From the NCBI GenBank assembly GCA_028825045.1, contig JAPKAY010000026.1, forward strand, positions 1 through 51,345: a DNA stretch of 51,345 nt, read 5' to 3'. The position numbers and the translations under genes are program-made. Positions 7,604-16,150 of this stretch are shown piece after piece. Source of the DNA: Halioglobus sp. (GTDB taxonomy: Bacteria > Pseudomonadota > Gammaproteobacteria > Pseudomonadales > Halieaceae). How positions within the stretch are numbered: position 1 is the first letter of the stretch; each line of letters begins with the position of its first letter. The notes under the pieces were generated by a model that made no database searches, was not told the origin of the DNA, and was given only the letters and a program-made list of their open reading frames with translations.

Positions 7604-8662
7604 CTAACGTGACAGGCCGGGCGCCGCTCTTCCTGCAATCAATGGCAGGTCGAGATAGGTTTTAATGCCAGGCGCGGCATTGCACACATAGGGTATCGCG
7701 CTGACACCGTGGTTGGCCGTTGCCACGATGCCTGGATTGCGAATCAACCCCGCGGCGATCGACTCTGGATGCCAGCCGTGAAAGGTGACCTGCGATGATG
7801 GGTCGCCACTTACCTCCACTTCAAAGCGCTCACCCTCGGGGCCGAAGTTCCAGGCAGGCTCAAGAGACTCTTCGCCCATAAACCAATTGACGCGCACCGT
7901 AATGACCGGCTCGCCGCGAACAGTGTGCTCCCAGGTAAAACGCTGTGCTGCTACCAGCCCAGGTTGAATCACACCGATGGGCGAATCGATCGGCTTGGTG
8001 GCGACCGCAACCTCGTGACGGCTGCTCATTTGAGTGTCGATATCAAAACCCAATTCATCCGCGACCATGTCCATAGACTGACCGAAACCCTGGCCGAGAA
8101 ACCCGATCATTGGGCTGGCGGCAGCCTCCTGAGGTGTCTTTCCAAACAGCATAATGTCGCTGATAACCGCTGGCGCATTGTATGTGCGTATGTCGGAGAA
8201 TTCTTCCGCACGTACGTGCGTGATTGCACTGGACAGTGCAGAAACCATCAGTGGAAACCGTTCGGTAATGCCCCCGGGATGAATGCCGGTGCCGTGCAAA
8301 GTGCTGTTACCTGCCTGGCAGGCCTGCTCCAGCGCGGAGACATCGCGTTTGCCAGGGTAGAACCAGTTGAGCGGAGTCACGACATTCTTACCCGCCGCTA
8401 GCAGGCGGGCGACGAGAGCTGGGTCTGCCATGATGGGGCTGTAGAGCACGCAGTCAGCCTCCAAGTTAACCAGCGCATCGACATCGTTCGTGGCCACTAC
8501 ACCCAGAGCGTCTAGACCACACAGCTCGCCTACATCACGACCGGTCTTGTCCTCGCTGTGCACCCAGCAACCCACTAACTCTAGCTCGGGGTGTGCGATG
8601 ATGCCTTCGATGGCAGCTCTGCCAACCCCGCCTGTTGCCCATTGAATTATTTTGAAGGTCAA
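7604..8662 (-). CDS. DapB-like NAD(P)-dependent dehydrogenase
   Basis: A 352-residue paralogue of the neighbouring 6502-7527 gene, in convergent orientation. It keeps the canonical nucleotide motif (WATGGVGRAAIEG at residues 8-20), then ADCVLYSPIM, GTGIHPGG and a C-terminal region ending AIPYVCNAAPG. The family name in databases is dihydrodipicolinate reductase-like or diaminopentanoate dehydrogenase-like; it is not the lysine-pathway DapB and its substrate is unknown. The start codon is TTG with GAGAGGAA about six bases upstream. Pairing with another paralogue suggests either subunits of one enzyme or two related steps. Confidence 0.75.
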   Translation of the reverse strand: MTFKIIQWATGGVGRAAIEGIIAHPELELVGCWVHSEDKTGRDVGELCGLDALGVVATNDVDALVNLEADCVLYSPIMADPALVARLLAAGKNVVTPLNWFYPGKRDVSALEQACQAGNSTLHGTGIHPGGITERFPLMVSALSSAITHVRAEEFSDIRTYNAPAVISDIMLFGKTPQEAAASPMIGFLGQGFGQSMDMVADELGFDIDTQMSSRHEVAVATKPIDSPIGVIQPGLVAAQRFTWEHTVRGEPVITVRVNWFMGEESLEPAWNFGPEGERFEVEVSGDPSSQVTFHGWHPESIAAGLIRNPGIVATANHGVSAIPYVCNAAPGIKTYLDLPLIAGRAAPGLSR

Positions 8663-8825
8663 TGTTGGTTCCTCTCTGCTAGGGTTTGTTTATTCTCAAA
8701 AGGCACTATCGTAAAACGCATAGTTCCCTGGGCTAGACTACAGGTGCGTATGCACGGTATGTCCCGTCACTGCGTTCCACATCAATCTGGTAGTTCAGAT
8801 AATTCCCGTTCGAGGATTTCTATCT

Positions 8826-9350
8826 TCATTTGAAAGCATCCGGCAAAGCGAGCCACGCCGTAGGCAAATCAGTTGACCAATCAGGTTTACGCGGGGGCAT
8901 ATTAAAACCTTCTGGTGGTTTCCACGCCATGGCCTTCATGGTCTCCCCGATAAACGTCATATTTAGATAGTCATGGCTGTAACAGAACAGACCATCCCCG
9001 GCGTAATACAAAATCGACAACCCCGGCACGCTCCATTGACCGCCCTTCGGTTTTTCTCCGAGTATCTGGTCCCAGTGGCTGACCAGTCGGTGTCCGTCCA
9101 CCATGGTCCAGCGTTCGGGCGTAGACCAGCCATGGCCAGTTAACCCCGCCATTGAATCCTGGAAAAATTGACGGATAGTTTCCCGCCCCTCTTGTCGACC
9201 CCAGGCCGGGTCGATATACACAGCGTCTTCGGTAAAAAAATCCGCCATCGCATCCCAGCCGCACTCACCGGTGTCGACTTTGTCTCGCGTGGCCACAAAA
9301 CGTTCATAGGTTGCCAGTGCTTCCTGTTCTATCTGCTCTTTTTTTGCCAT
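8826..9350 (-). CDS. SnoaL/NTF2-like fold protein
   Basis: A 174-residue protein with the cone-shaped NTF2 fold pattern: helices at the N-terminus (EALATYERFVATRD), FFTEDAVYIDP, the GRETIRQFFQDSM segment and a Trp-rich beta sheet (GHGWSTPERWTMVDGHRLVSHWDQ). Members are isomerases, cyclases, lyases or non-enzymatic binding proteins; a steroid isomerase-like role would fit the surroundings but is only inference. The ATG at 9350 has a near-perfect GGAGGTGAC right before it, so the longer frame starting at 9437 is rejected. Divergent from the GST gene. Confidence 0.7.
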   Translation of the reverse strand: MAKKEQIEQEALATYERFVATRDKVDTGECGWDAMADFFTEDAVYIDPAWGRQEGRETIRQFFQDSMAGLTGHGWSTPERWTMVDGHRLVSHWDQILGEKPKGGQWSVPGLSILYYAGDGLFCYSHDYLNMTFIGETMKAMAWKPPEGFNMPPRKPDWSTDLPTAWLALPDAFK

Positions 9351-9536
9351 GTCACCTCCGAGGATTGCAGGCGTCAACATAATCCATGTATTGTGCGAAG
9401 TCGACCCAAGCGCTGGCTTCAGCTCCTTCAGTCTCAATTTTTCAAACCGAGTCGCTACCTAGCTTTGCGCAAACTTGCTTTCCCCAGATGAATGTGAGCT
9501 GATATCCAACCCATCGAGAATGAAGAGACAACACCC

Positions 9537-10277
9537 ATGATCGACCTCCACTACTGGCCGACTCCCAACGGTAAGAAACTTACTATTCAGCTAGAAGAAA
9601 GTGGTATCGATTACAGTGTGGTCTATTGCGAAATCGGGAGAGGGGGGCAGTTTGAAGAAGAGTTTTTGCGCATCAGCCCCAACAATCGTATGCCGGCGAT
9701 TGTCGATCATGATCCTGAAGATCGTGGGGAAGCGCTCGCAGTATTTGAGTCGGGCTCGTGCATGCTGTACCTGGCCGAGAAGTGCAAAAAGTTTGGCGGG
9801 AGTTCACGGCGAGAAAAGTGGGAGGTGAACCAATGGTTGATGTGGCAAATGGCCAACCAGGGCCCAAAAACCGGGGAACGGGGTCATTTCGCTCGCCTAA
9901 AGGACAGGGAAGGAGATCAGTCCTATGCGTTGCGCCGGTTCAATGACGAATTGCACCGCCTCTACGGGGTGATGAATAATCGACTATACGATAGACGTTA
10001 CCTGGCCGGAGACAACTACACCATCGCCGACATGGCCTGTTATCCCTGGAGCATAGGCTGGGAGGCGCAGGGTATTGACCTTGATGAATTTAAGTATGTA
10101 CGAAGGTGGATCAACGAACTGAGCGAGCGACCGGCATTGCAAAAAGGGATGGCAGTTGGCAGCGAGCTGACGCAGGATTATTCGAAACTTTCCGAGAACG
10201 AGATAAAAAGTATCGTATCGCTGTTGTACAACCAGCGAGCCCGCCCCGCTCCGGAGACCGGCGGAATTTTAGACTGA
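9537..10277 (+). CDS. Glutathione S-transferase, YfcG/YghU (Nu) type
   Basis: A 246-residue GST. The N-terminal thioredoxin-like domain contains TPNGKK (8-13), which in Nu-class enzymes binds glutathione or glutathione disulfide, then NNRMPAIVD with the cis-Pro, and the ESGSCMLYLAEK glutathione-contact motif. The all-helical C-terminal domain begins around residue 95 with NQWLMWQMANQGP, typical of the Ure2p/YghU group. These enzymes often show disulfide-bond reductase activity with GSH. It fits beside detoxification genes such as the GFA protein but is not in an operon with it. Confidence 0.85.
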   Translation: MIDLHYWPTPNGKKLTIQLEESGIDYSVVYCEIGRGGQFEEEFLRISPNNRMPAIVDHDPEDRGEALAVFESGSCMLYLAEKCKKFGGSSRREKWEVNQWLMWQMANQGPKTGERGHFARLKDREGDQSYALRRFNDELHRLYGVMNNRLYDRRYLAGDNYTIADMACYPWSIGWEAQGIDLDEFKYVRRWINELSERPALQKGMAVGSELTQDYSKLSENEIKSIVSLLYNQRARPAPETGGILD

Positions 10278-10318
10278 AAAAGCGTCAAACTGGTCGATAG
10301 TGAAATACATCTTGAGCC

Positions 10319-11002
10319 TTAGTCCTGTTCTTTGGCAGCTACCTGCGTTTTCACGGCATGCATACCCCCTCTGGGTTGAACAAACAGTCCTTCGGCACTG
10401 GCAGTCATAATACCCTCGGCGAACATCTCCCCTCGCACGATGGTTTTTCGGCCCTCTATTTTGACTATCCTCGCCTCGAGCTTAAGCGGCGTATTAAGCG
10501 GTGTTCGCACGTGATAATTTACATGCAGGTAAGCCGTCATGCCGGGTTGACCACCAATCATTTGCGACATGCCCAGAAACTGATCGAATATGGCGGCTAC
10601 AAAACCACCATGAACACTGCCCGGTGGGCCCTCGTATGCCCAGCCACATTGGCAGGCCGCGAACGCGGCGTCGCCGTCGATCCAGCTGTTGAGGGGAGGG
10701 GCAATAGGGTTGCTCCAGCCTGCCATGGGGTTTAGTTCATGGCTGATCTGGCCGAAGCTGCCGTGATCTCCATTCTGCGCCCAGTCGCCTCGGCCGAAGA
10801 TGCGTGGTGATTTACGAAAGTCCTCTGAGGTTGCCTCAAGCTGTTCGGCGATGGCATGCATCTTCTCAATACTGGGAGAGCTGGTTACCAACACTTCAGT
10901 CAACTGTTTGATGGCATCTGCCACGCGGCGTTTGGCGCTCCACTCGTCGTTGAATGGGGGTGTAATGTCTTCTGAGGCGAAGGGATTGTCGTCGGAGAGC
11001 AT
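10319..11002 (-). CDS. PaaI/4HBT hotdog-fold thioesterase
   Basis: A 227-residue protein with a hotdog domain in its C-terminal half. The stretch PPGSVHGGFVAAIFDQFLG carries the His-Gly-Gly of the PaaI group, with Asp in the following helix, then a beta sheet (YHVRTPLNTPLKLEARI, GRKTIVRGEMF). The N-terminal ~100 residues are helical with a low-complexity start. The family hydrolyses acyl-CoA thioesters. The proposed ATG at 11002 (MLSDDNPF) is chosen over the longer frame to 11074 because the extra residues are atypical; the binding site here is weak, so the start is uncertain. Confidence 0.75.
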   Translation of the reverse strand: MLSDDNPFASEDITPPFNDEWSAKRRVADAIKQLTEVLVTSSPSIEKMHAIAEQLEATSEDFRKSPRIFGRGDWAQNGDHGSFGQISHELNPMAGWSNPIAPPLNSWIDGDAAFAACQCGWAYEGPPGSVHGGFVAAIFDQFLGMSQMIGGQPGMTAYLHVNYHVRTPLNTPLKLEARIVKIEGRKTIVRGEMFAEGIMTASAEGLFVQPRGGMHAVKTQVAAKEQD

Positions 11003-11232
11003 GTTGAGCCTGAGTAAATTAATTGCAAGGAAGAACGGTAGTGTACCGCAATTCCAGTGGGGAATTTTTGGCACTTCCCAGGGCCGATTCTCAGGCCAGG
11101 CTGTCGGCGCTTGCAGTTCGCATTCCGTCAGATTCTATGGCGCGCGCGTGAAAAGCAGCTAATATGACACCTTGTACCTGCCGCGGATTTATTCGCCATT
11201 GTGTTAGCTTTAGAAGAACTGGAGTTTATTTT

Positions 11233-11640
11233 ATGAAGATTACCGGTGGTTGTTATTGTAAAAAAATTCGCTATGAAGCCGAAGGCGAACCTCTAATGCG
11301 AGGCCTTTGTCACTGTCGTGAGTGCCAATATAGCTCTGGCGGTGCAGCCAATGTAGCCCTGGCAATGCCTGTGAGCGGATTCCGCTATACCTCCGGAGAA
11401 CCGAAATCGTTCGAGCGTAGTGATCTCGAATCTCCAGTGAAGCGGCAATTTTGCGGGGATTGCGGCACCTCACTGTCAAGCCTGCCGCCCGGCTTGCCTG
11501 ATATGATTATTCTGAAGGTGGGGACATTGGACGATCCGACCCAATATGGTAAGCCGGACATGGCCTTTTACTGTATCGAAAAGCAGGCATTTCACTACCT
11601 GCCGGATGAACTACCCAAGTTCGATCGGTTTCCCGGTTAG
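11233..11640 (+). CDS. GFA family zinc protein
   Basis: A 135-residue protein of the glutathione-dependent formaldehyde-activating enzyme (GFA/CENP-V) fold. Seven cysteines in the family spacing bind zinc: CYC at 7-9, CHCREC at 26-31 and CGDC at 74-77. Biochemical roles in this broad family vary and a formaldehyde role is not safe to assume. The ATG at 11233 has GGAG nine bases upstream; the longer frame from 11164 is probably untranslated leader. The crotonase gene starts 14 bases after its stop, so the two probably share a transcript. Confidence 0.8.
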   Translation: MKITGGCYCKKIRYEAEGEPLMRGLCHCRECQYSSGGAANVALAMPVSGFRYTSGEPKSFERSDLESPVKRQFCGDCGTSLSSLPPGLPDMIILKVGTLDDPTQYGKPDMAFYCIEKQAFHYLPDELPKFDRFPG

Positions 11641-11654
11641 ATCGGTAACCTAGC

Positions 11655-12470
11655 TTGAGTCACGCAATAAAGTTGGAATGGGACGGCGATAGGATCGCGA
11701 TACTGACGTTCACTGATGCACCTCGGTCTAACCAGGTGTCGTGGGCCGCGATCGATGCCTTGGCGGAGCAACTTAAATCTTGCCGTGAATCCGGCGCTCG
11801 GGTGCTGGTTCTGGCCTCAGGCCTGCCTGGACACTGGCTGGAGCATGCCTGGCTACGTGACCTATCTAACGGTGTGCAAGGTCTGGAACAAACCGGATCC
11901 GGTGCTGGCTGGTTCGGTGCCTTGGGAGAACTGTCTCACGAGAGTGTGATAAGCATTGCCGCTATTTCCGGAGATTGTTCCGGCGGGGGTGCTGAGTTGG
12001 GCTGGGCCTGTGACCTGAGAGTAGCGGAGTCCCAGGCACTATTCTCCCAGCCGGAAGTGAACATGGGCTTGACCACCGGCATAGGTGGTAGCAGTCGTCT
12101 CGCGCGCCTTGCGGGTCGCAGCGCAGCCAGCGAGATGGTGCTGACAGGAAGACCGATGTCGGCACAGCGCCTTTATGATCTCGGTGCGATTAATCAGGTG
12201 GTGTCAAACGGACAAGCGCTTAAAGAGGCGTTGGCGCTGGCGCATTTAATGGCGGCGAAACCGCCGGCTGCAATTGCGGGACTCAAACAAATTCTGGCAG
12301 TAAACGACGATGCGACCCTGAACGAGGCGCTGCGGCATGAGCAAGCCGTATTTCAGTCAGTGGTGGTCACAGAAGAGGCACGTGAAGGTATGGAACAGAC
12401 ACAATCACAGTATGATGCCGGGAGAAGTATTGCTGAGGTTAATAACTACGATGATTGGAACAATCGATAA
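11655..12470 (+). CDS. Enoyl-CoA hydratase/isomerase (crotonase) family protein
   Basis: A 271-residue crotonase. The oxyanion-hole region GDCSGGGAELGWACD (106-120) includes Glu114, and QPEVNMGL gives the second acid Glu134, so both catalytic glutamates of hydratases are present. The segment HWLEHAWLRDL replaces the usual first oxyanion loop and is divergent, so the exact reaction (hydration, isomerisation or ring cleavage) is uncertain. The start codon is TTG, because no ATG is available before the conserved core. It immediately follows the GFA gene and may act in beta-oxidation of a cyclic or branched acyl-CoA. Confidence 0.8.
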   Translation: MSHAIKLEWDGDRIAILTFTDAPRSNQVSWAAIDALAEQLKSCRESGARVLVLASGLPGHWLEHAWLRDLSNGVQGLEQTGSGAGWFGALGELSHESVISIAAISGDCSGGGAELGWACDLRVAESQALFSQPEVNMGLTTGIGGSSRLARLAGRSAASEMVLTGRPMSAQRLYDLGAINQVVSNGQALKEALALAHLMAAKPPAAIAGLKQILAVNDDATLNEALRHEQAVFQSVVVTEEAREGMEQTQSQYDAGRSIAEVNNYDDWNNR

Positions 12471-12596
12471 ATTTCCTGATTCGAAAAATGTCCCGCAAAC
12501 GGCTCTATTCGGTGACAAAATTCTCCCGAGCATATAGTATTTTAGTCGATTCCAGATTGTCGATTTGGGGTCCTGGAACTCTGTATATTTGAACGG

Positions 12597-14411
12597 ATGG
12601 ATGAACAAATGACAGCACCTAACCAGAATGGAATAGAGTTTGACCCCGATGCGCTGCGCGACAAGTACCGTCGTGAACGCGATAAACGGCTGCGTGTGGA
12701 GGGCAATGAGCAATACATTGCAATCCAGGAGGGCTTTGCACATTTTCTGGATGACCCCTATGCCGATCCGGGGTTTGAGCGAGAGCCGTTGACTGACCAG
12801 GTGGAGGTTCTGGTCATTGGGGGCGGTTTCGGTGGCTTGTTGGCAGGCGCGCGGCTGCGGCAGGCAGGTGTAGAAGATATCCGCATTATCGATCCTGCCT
12901 CCGATTTTGGCGGCACCTGGTACTGGAATCGCTACCCCGGTCTCGCCTGTGATATCGAGTCCTATACCTACCTTCCCATGCTGGAGGAGTTGGGTTATAT
13001 ACCGCGCGAAAAATATGCCTTCGGCACAGAGATACTTGAGCACAGCAAGGCGATTGCAAAGAAATTTGATTTGTATCGCAACGCCTGTTTTCAGACGCGA
13101 GCTCAGACGCTGCGCTGGGACGAAACAGAGTCATGCTGGATAGTGTCGACGAATCGTAACGACCAGATGAAGGCGCGTTACCTGTGTCTTGCAACCGGGC
13201 CACTCAATCGTCCGAAGCTTCCGGGTATTCCCGGTATTGAGAAATTTCGCGGGCATTCGTTCCATGCCAGCCGATGGGACTACAAATACACCGGTGGCGA
13301 TGCGACCGGCGGCCTCACGGGCCTTAAGGGTAAGCGTGTCGGTATTATTGGTACCGGCGCAACATCGGTGCAATGTGTGCCGGCTCTGGGTGAGTCGGCA
13401 CAACATCTCACTGTTTTTCAACGCACACCATCGTCGATTGACGTAAAGAACAATCCACTCACTGATTCCACCTGGGCTGATAGCTTGAAGCCTGGCTGGC
13501 ACCAACACCGGATGGATAACTTCAATGCTTTGGTATCGGGTGTGCCGCAGGCAGAGGATTTGGTGGCCGATGGATGGACCGACCTGATAGGCAAGCTGCT
13601 CATTGGTTTGCAGCAGGAAGGCGCGGGAGATATGTCTCCAGAGGGCATTATGCGAGCGGTTGAACTCGCCGATTTTGAGAAGATGGAAGAAATCCGCGCC
13701 AGGGTAGAGTCACTTGTCGCGGACCCGCAAACAGCGGAGGCGCTGAAGCCCTATTATCGCCAGTTCTGTAAGCGACCGTGTTTTCACAACGAATATCTGG
13801 AGACCTTTAACCGGGCAAATGTGACGCTGGTCGATACTCAGGGTCGTGGTGTGGATCGTATCACCGAGACCGGCGTTAGTGTGGGAGGGCAGGAATACGA
13901 ACTGGATTGCCTAATTTATGCCACCGGTTTTGAGGTGGGTACCGATTATTCTCATCGAGCCGATATTCAATTGCTTGGTCGGGATGGGGTAAGTCTCACT
14001 GATGCCTGGGCCGACGGCGTGAGAACGCTGCACGGAATGCATGTCAACGGTTTCCCCAATTGTTTTGTCATGAGCAATGCCCAGGCGGGATTTACCGCGA
14101 ACTACCCACACCTACTTGACGAGCAGGCAAAACACATCGCTTACATAATTCAAGCGGCGACAGAACGGGGTCATTCGCGGATCGAGGTCACACAGGAGGG
14201 AGAGTCCACGTGGGTGCAGCGCTGCATCGACAAAGCGCGAGATACGGGAGATTTCCTCGAAAACTGTACTCCAGGCTATTACAACAACGAGGGCAGGACG
14301 GGGGATCGTAGTGCGCAAGATGGATTTTATGGCGGAGGCTCAATAGAGTTTTTTCACCTACTTTCCAGATGGCGAGAAGCGGATGATCTGGATGGCTTGG
14401 CGCTAAGCTAG
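12597..14411 (+). CDS. Baeyer-Villiger monooxygenase (flavin-dependent)
   Basis: A 604-residue class B flavoprotein monooxygenase, probably inserting oxygen next to a ketone with FAD and NADPH. Visible marks: FAD Rossmann motif GGGFGG (75-80), the GGTWYWNRYPG segment typical of cyclohexanone and steroid monooxygenases, the BVMO fingerprint FxGxxxHxxxW(P/D) as FRGHSFHASRWD (217-228), and the second NADPH motif GTGATS (252-257). An extra ~65-residue N-terminal extension precedes the FAD fold, as in phenylacetone/steroid-type enzymes. Alternative start: ATG at 12609, four codons in. The gene stands alone between the crotonase and an intergenic gap. Substrate unknown; cyclic ketone or steroid is the best inference. 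Confidence 0.9.
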   Translation: MDEQMTAPNQNGIEFDPDALRDKYRRERDKRLRVEGNEQYIAIQEGFAHFLDDPYADPGFEREPLTDQVEVLVIGGGFGGLLAGARLRQAGVEDIRIIDPASDFGGTWYWNRYPGLACDIESYTYLPMLEELGYIPREKYAFGTEILEHSKAIAKKFDLYRNACFQTRAQTLRWDETESCWIVSTNRNDQMKARYLCLATGPLNRPKLPGIPGIEKFRGHSFHASRWDYKYTGGDATGGLTGLKGKRVGIIGTGATSVQCVPALGESAQHLTVFQRTPSSIDVKNNPLTDSTWADSLKPGWHQHRMDNFNALVSGVPQAEDLVADGWTDLIGKLLIGLQQEGAGDMSPEGIMRAVELADFEKMEEIRARVESLVADPQTAEALKPYYRQFCKRPCFHNEYLETFNRANVTLVDTQGRGVDRITETGVSVGGQEYELDCLIYATGFEVGTDYSHRADIQLLGRDGVSLTDAWADGVRTLHGMHVNGFPNCFVMSNAQAGFTANYPHLLDEQAKHIAYIIQAATERGHSRIEVTQEGESTWVQRCIDKARDTGDFLENCTPGYYNNEGRTGDRSAQDGFYGGGSIEFFHLLSRWREADDLDGLALS

Positions 14412-14668
14412 GTCATAGCACCTGCCATCGATCGATTGTTGCACCTTTGGTGCCGTTGCGGGGCTAGGGTCTGCGCACACAATAATCGCGACCTGCGGCT
14501 GGGGTAATAAGGGGGAAACACTGGGGCCCCGCCAAGCATAATGGCGCTAGCAATTAACGTAGTTCTTAAGTCAGCTGTTGCGTAGGCTTTTCAGTGGAGA
14601 TACTCTCTAGGAAACGAAACGCAGTATTGGTAGTCGAATAACCAGAACCTCGTAAGGTATCCAACTCA

Positions 14669-15193
14669 ATGAAACAATTAGTCCTCATCGCACTATGCGT
14701 GCTATTCACTCATCAGGCGAGTGCGCACGATGGAGGTAATCTCAAGGCGTTTACCGTTGACGGAAGAACGGCCATGTTGCTGGAAGATCACACTTGGGAA
14801 TTTTTTGAAGCGGCACCTGGAGACCCGTCCAGCAGTGCTGTGTTGTCGGTGACAAAAGTTCAAGAAATGCAGGAGGCATGCAAGTTTCAATTTCGTCTGC
14901 AGAATAATCTGGGCTACAAAATAGGTGCACTGGTCCCAAGATTGGCAATTCACAACCAGGACGGCATCATTTATGAGAGCAAGTCCATATCCTTTACCAC
15001 TATCAATCCGACTAAAGCGGAATACACCGAAGTGCAATTCGATGGTATCGGTTGCCACCAAATGTCAGTGGTAAAAGTCATCGACGCGTCTCGTTGCAGG
15101 ATGGGAGATATTGACCAGTGGAATGAAGAAGAGGGGCAGTGCCTCAGTCGTATCTACGTTGAACCCAGCGAGCTTATCAATATTTCCAAATAG
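14669..15193 (+). CDS. Exported protein of unknown function
   Basis: A 174-residue protein with a Sec signal peptide (residues 1-19, cleavage after ASA). The mature part begins with a short DGRTAMLLEDHTWEFFE segment, a phrase seen in small secreted bacterial proteins such as the DUF3157 group, then a beta-rich region with four cysteines (in EACKF, GIGCHQ, SRCRMG and GQCLS) that could form two disulfides. I do not recognise a family with certainty. No helper gene is adjacent. Confidence 0.6.
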   Translation: MKQLVLIALCVLFTHQASAHDGGNLKAFTVDGRTAMLLEDHTWEFFEAAPGDPSSSAVLSVTKVQEMQEACKFQFRLQNNLGYKIGALVPRLAIHNQDGIIYESKSISFTTINPTKAEYTEVQFDGIGCHQMSVVKVIDASRCRMGDIDQWNEEEGQCLSRIYVEPSELINISK

Positions 15194-15231
15194 CCTTCCC
15201 CGGCTGTTGGTTGACAGGAGCGCACTCCTTC

Positions 15232-16101
15232 ATGAAGTTTGTTCTATCCACCTCATTCAGCAGCGTGGCCGATCTCACGCAGTTGGCTCCGGTCGCCGAT
15301 TCTCATGGATGGGAAGCTATGTCTTTCTCGGATCATGTCGTCAACCCCAAGAGCATTAGCACTCCGTACCCGTATACCGACGATGGCAGCCGACGTTGGC
15401 CTCCCTATACTGACTGGCCCGACCCTTGGGTTATGATCGGTGCTCTGGCGACAATCACGAAACGCTTGCGCTTTACCAACAACATTTTTGTGTTGCCAAT
15501 GCGCAACCCTTTTCTGGTCGCCAAGGCAATTAGCACTGCGGCAATCGTTTCTAACAATCGCGTGACAACCGCTATTGGCGTCGGTTGGTCCGGTGATGAA
15601 TTCTTGCTTATGGACTCGGATTTCAAAACCAGGGGCAAGCGCACAAATGAAATGCTTGAAGTGCTGCGCCTGCTTTGGAGCGGTGAGTACGTGCAGTACC
15701 AGGGTGAGTACTATCAATTTGATGCGTTGGAGATGAACCCCGCACCCAGTGAATATATTCCGATCTGGATAGGCGGTATTTCTGATCCTGCCATGCGCCG
15801 CGCTGCCCGCCTGGGCGATGGGTGGGTCACAGATTTGCAGACCAGTGACGAGATCATTGGCTGCATCGAGAGAATAAAGGTCTGGCGCAGGGAGTATGGG
15901 CGTGATCAATTGCCCTTTGAAATCATGGCCACACCTTCAGACGCTTGGAACTACGATGGCTACAAGCGCTTGGAAGATGCTGGAGTGACGCACATTTTGA
16001 CTATGCCCTGGCCTTTCTATCATGGAGAGACCGATGAGTTGGACAAAAAGATCGACGCAGTGAAACGCTACTCGGACGACATTATCAGTCAGTTTGTCTG
16101 A
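15232..16101 (+). CDS. LLM-class (F420/FMN) oxidoreductase, TIGR03619-like
   Basis: A 289-residue luciferase-like TIM-barrel oxidoreductase. GVGWSGDEF, the RGKRTNEMLEVLRLLW helix and PIWIGGISDPAMRRAARLGDGW are hallmark blocks of the F420-dependent TIGR03619-type LLM subfamily. Many members in Proteobacteria may use FMN instead; no F420 synthesis gene is in the window. The ATG at 15232 gives the natural beginning MKFVLS; the TTG at 15211 adds seven unlikely residues. A 14-bp inverted repeat follows at 16121-16148. Confidence 0.85.
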   Translation: MKFVLSTSFSSVADLTQLAPVADSHGWEAMSFSDHVVNPKSISTPYPYTDDGSRRWPPYTDWPDPWVMIGALATITKRLRFTNNIFVLPMRNPFLVAKAISTAAIVSNNRVTTAIGVGWSGDEFLLMDSDFKTRGKRTNEMLEVLRLLWSGEYVQYQGEYYQFDALEMNPAPSEYIPIWIGGISDPAMRRAARLGDGWVTDLQTSDEIIGCIERIKVWRREYGRDQLPFEIMATPSDAWNYDGYKRLEDAGVTHILTMPWPFYHGETDELDKKIDAVKRYSDDIISQFV

Positions 16102-16120
16102 TCGCCAACAGGGCCGTATG

Positions 16121-16148
16121 GATGTTGGAAAAAGCTTTTTCCGACATC
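16121..16148. terminator. Near-perfect 14-bp inverted repeat between convergent genes
   Basis: Both arms (GATGTTGGAAAAAG and its complement with one G·T) meet with no spacer and an AAAAAGCTTTTT centre. It sits 20 bases beyond the LLM stop and three bases from the stop of the PF10118 gene, so it could end transcription from both sides. The A/T tracts lie inside the stem rather than outside, which weakens the terminator reading. Confidence 0.4.
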
Positions 16149-16150
16149 GT

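Noticed and set aside
12405..13043. Minus-strand frame of 212 residues opposite the BVMO
   Set aside because: It lies antisense to the strongly supported BVMO and crotonase genes and shows no motif.
14441..14453. GCACC-TTT-GGTGC hairpin after the BVMO gene
   Set aside because: Only a 5-bp stem with no T-run, so it is too weak to call a terminator.
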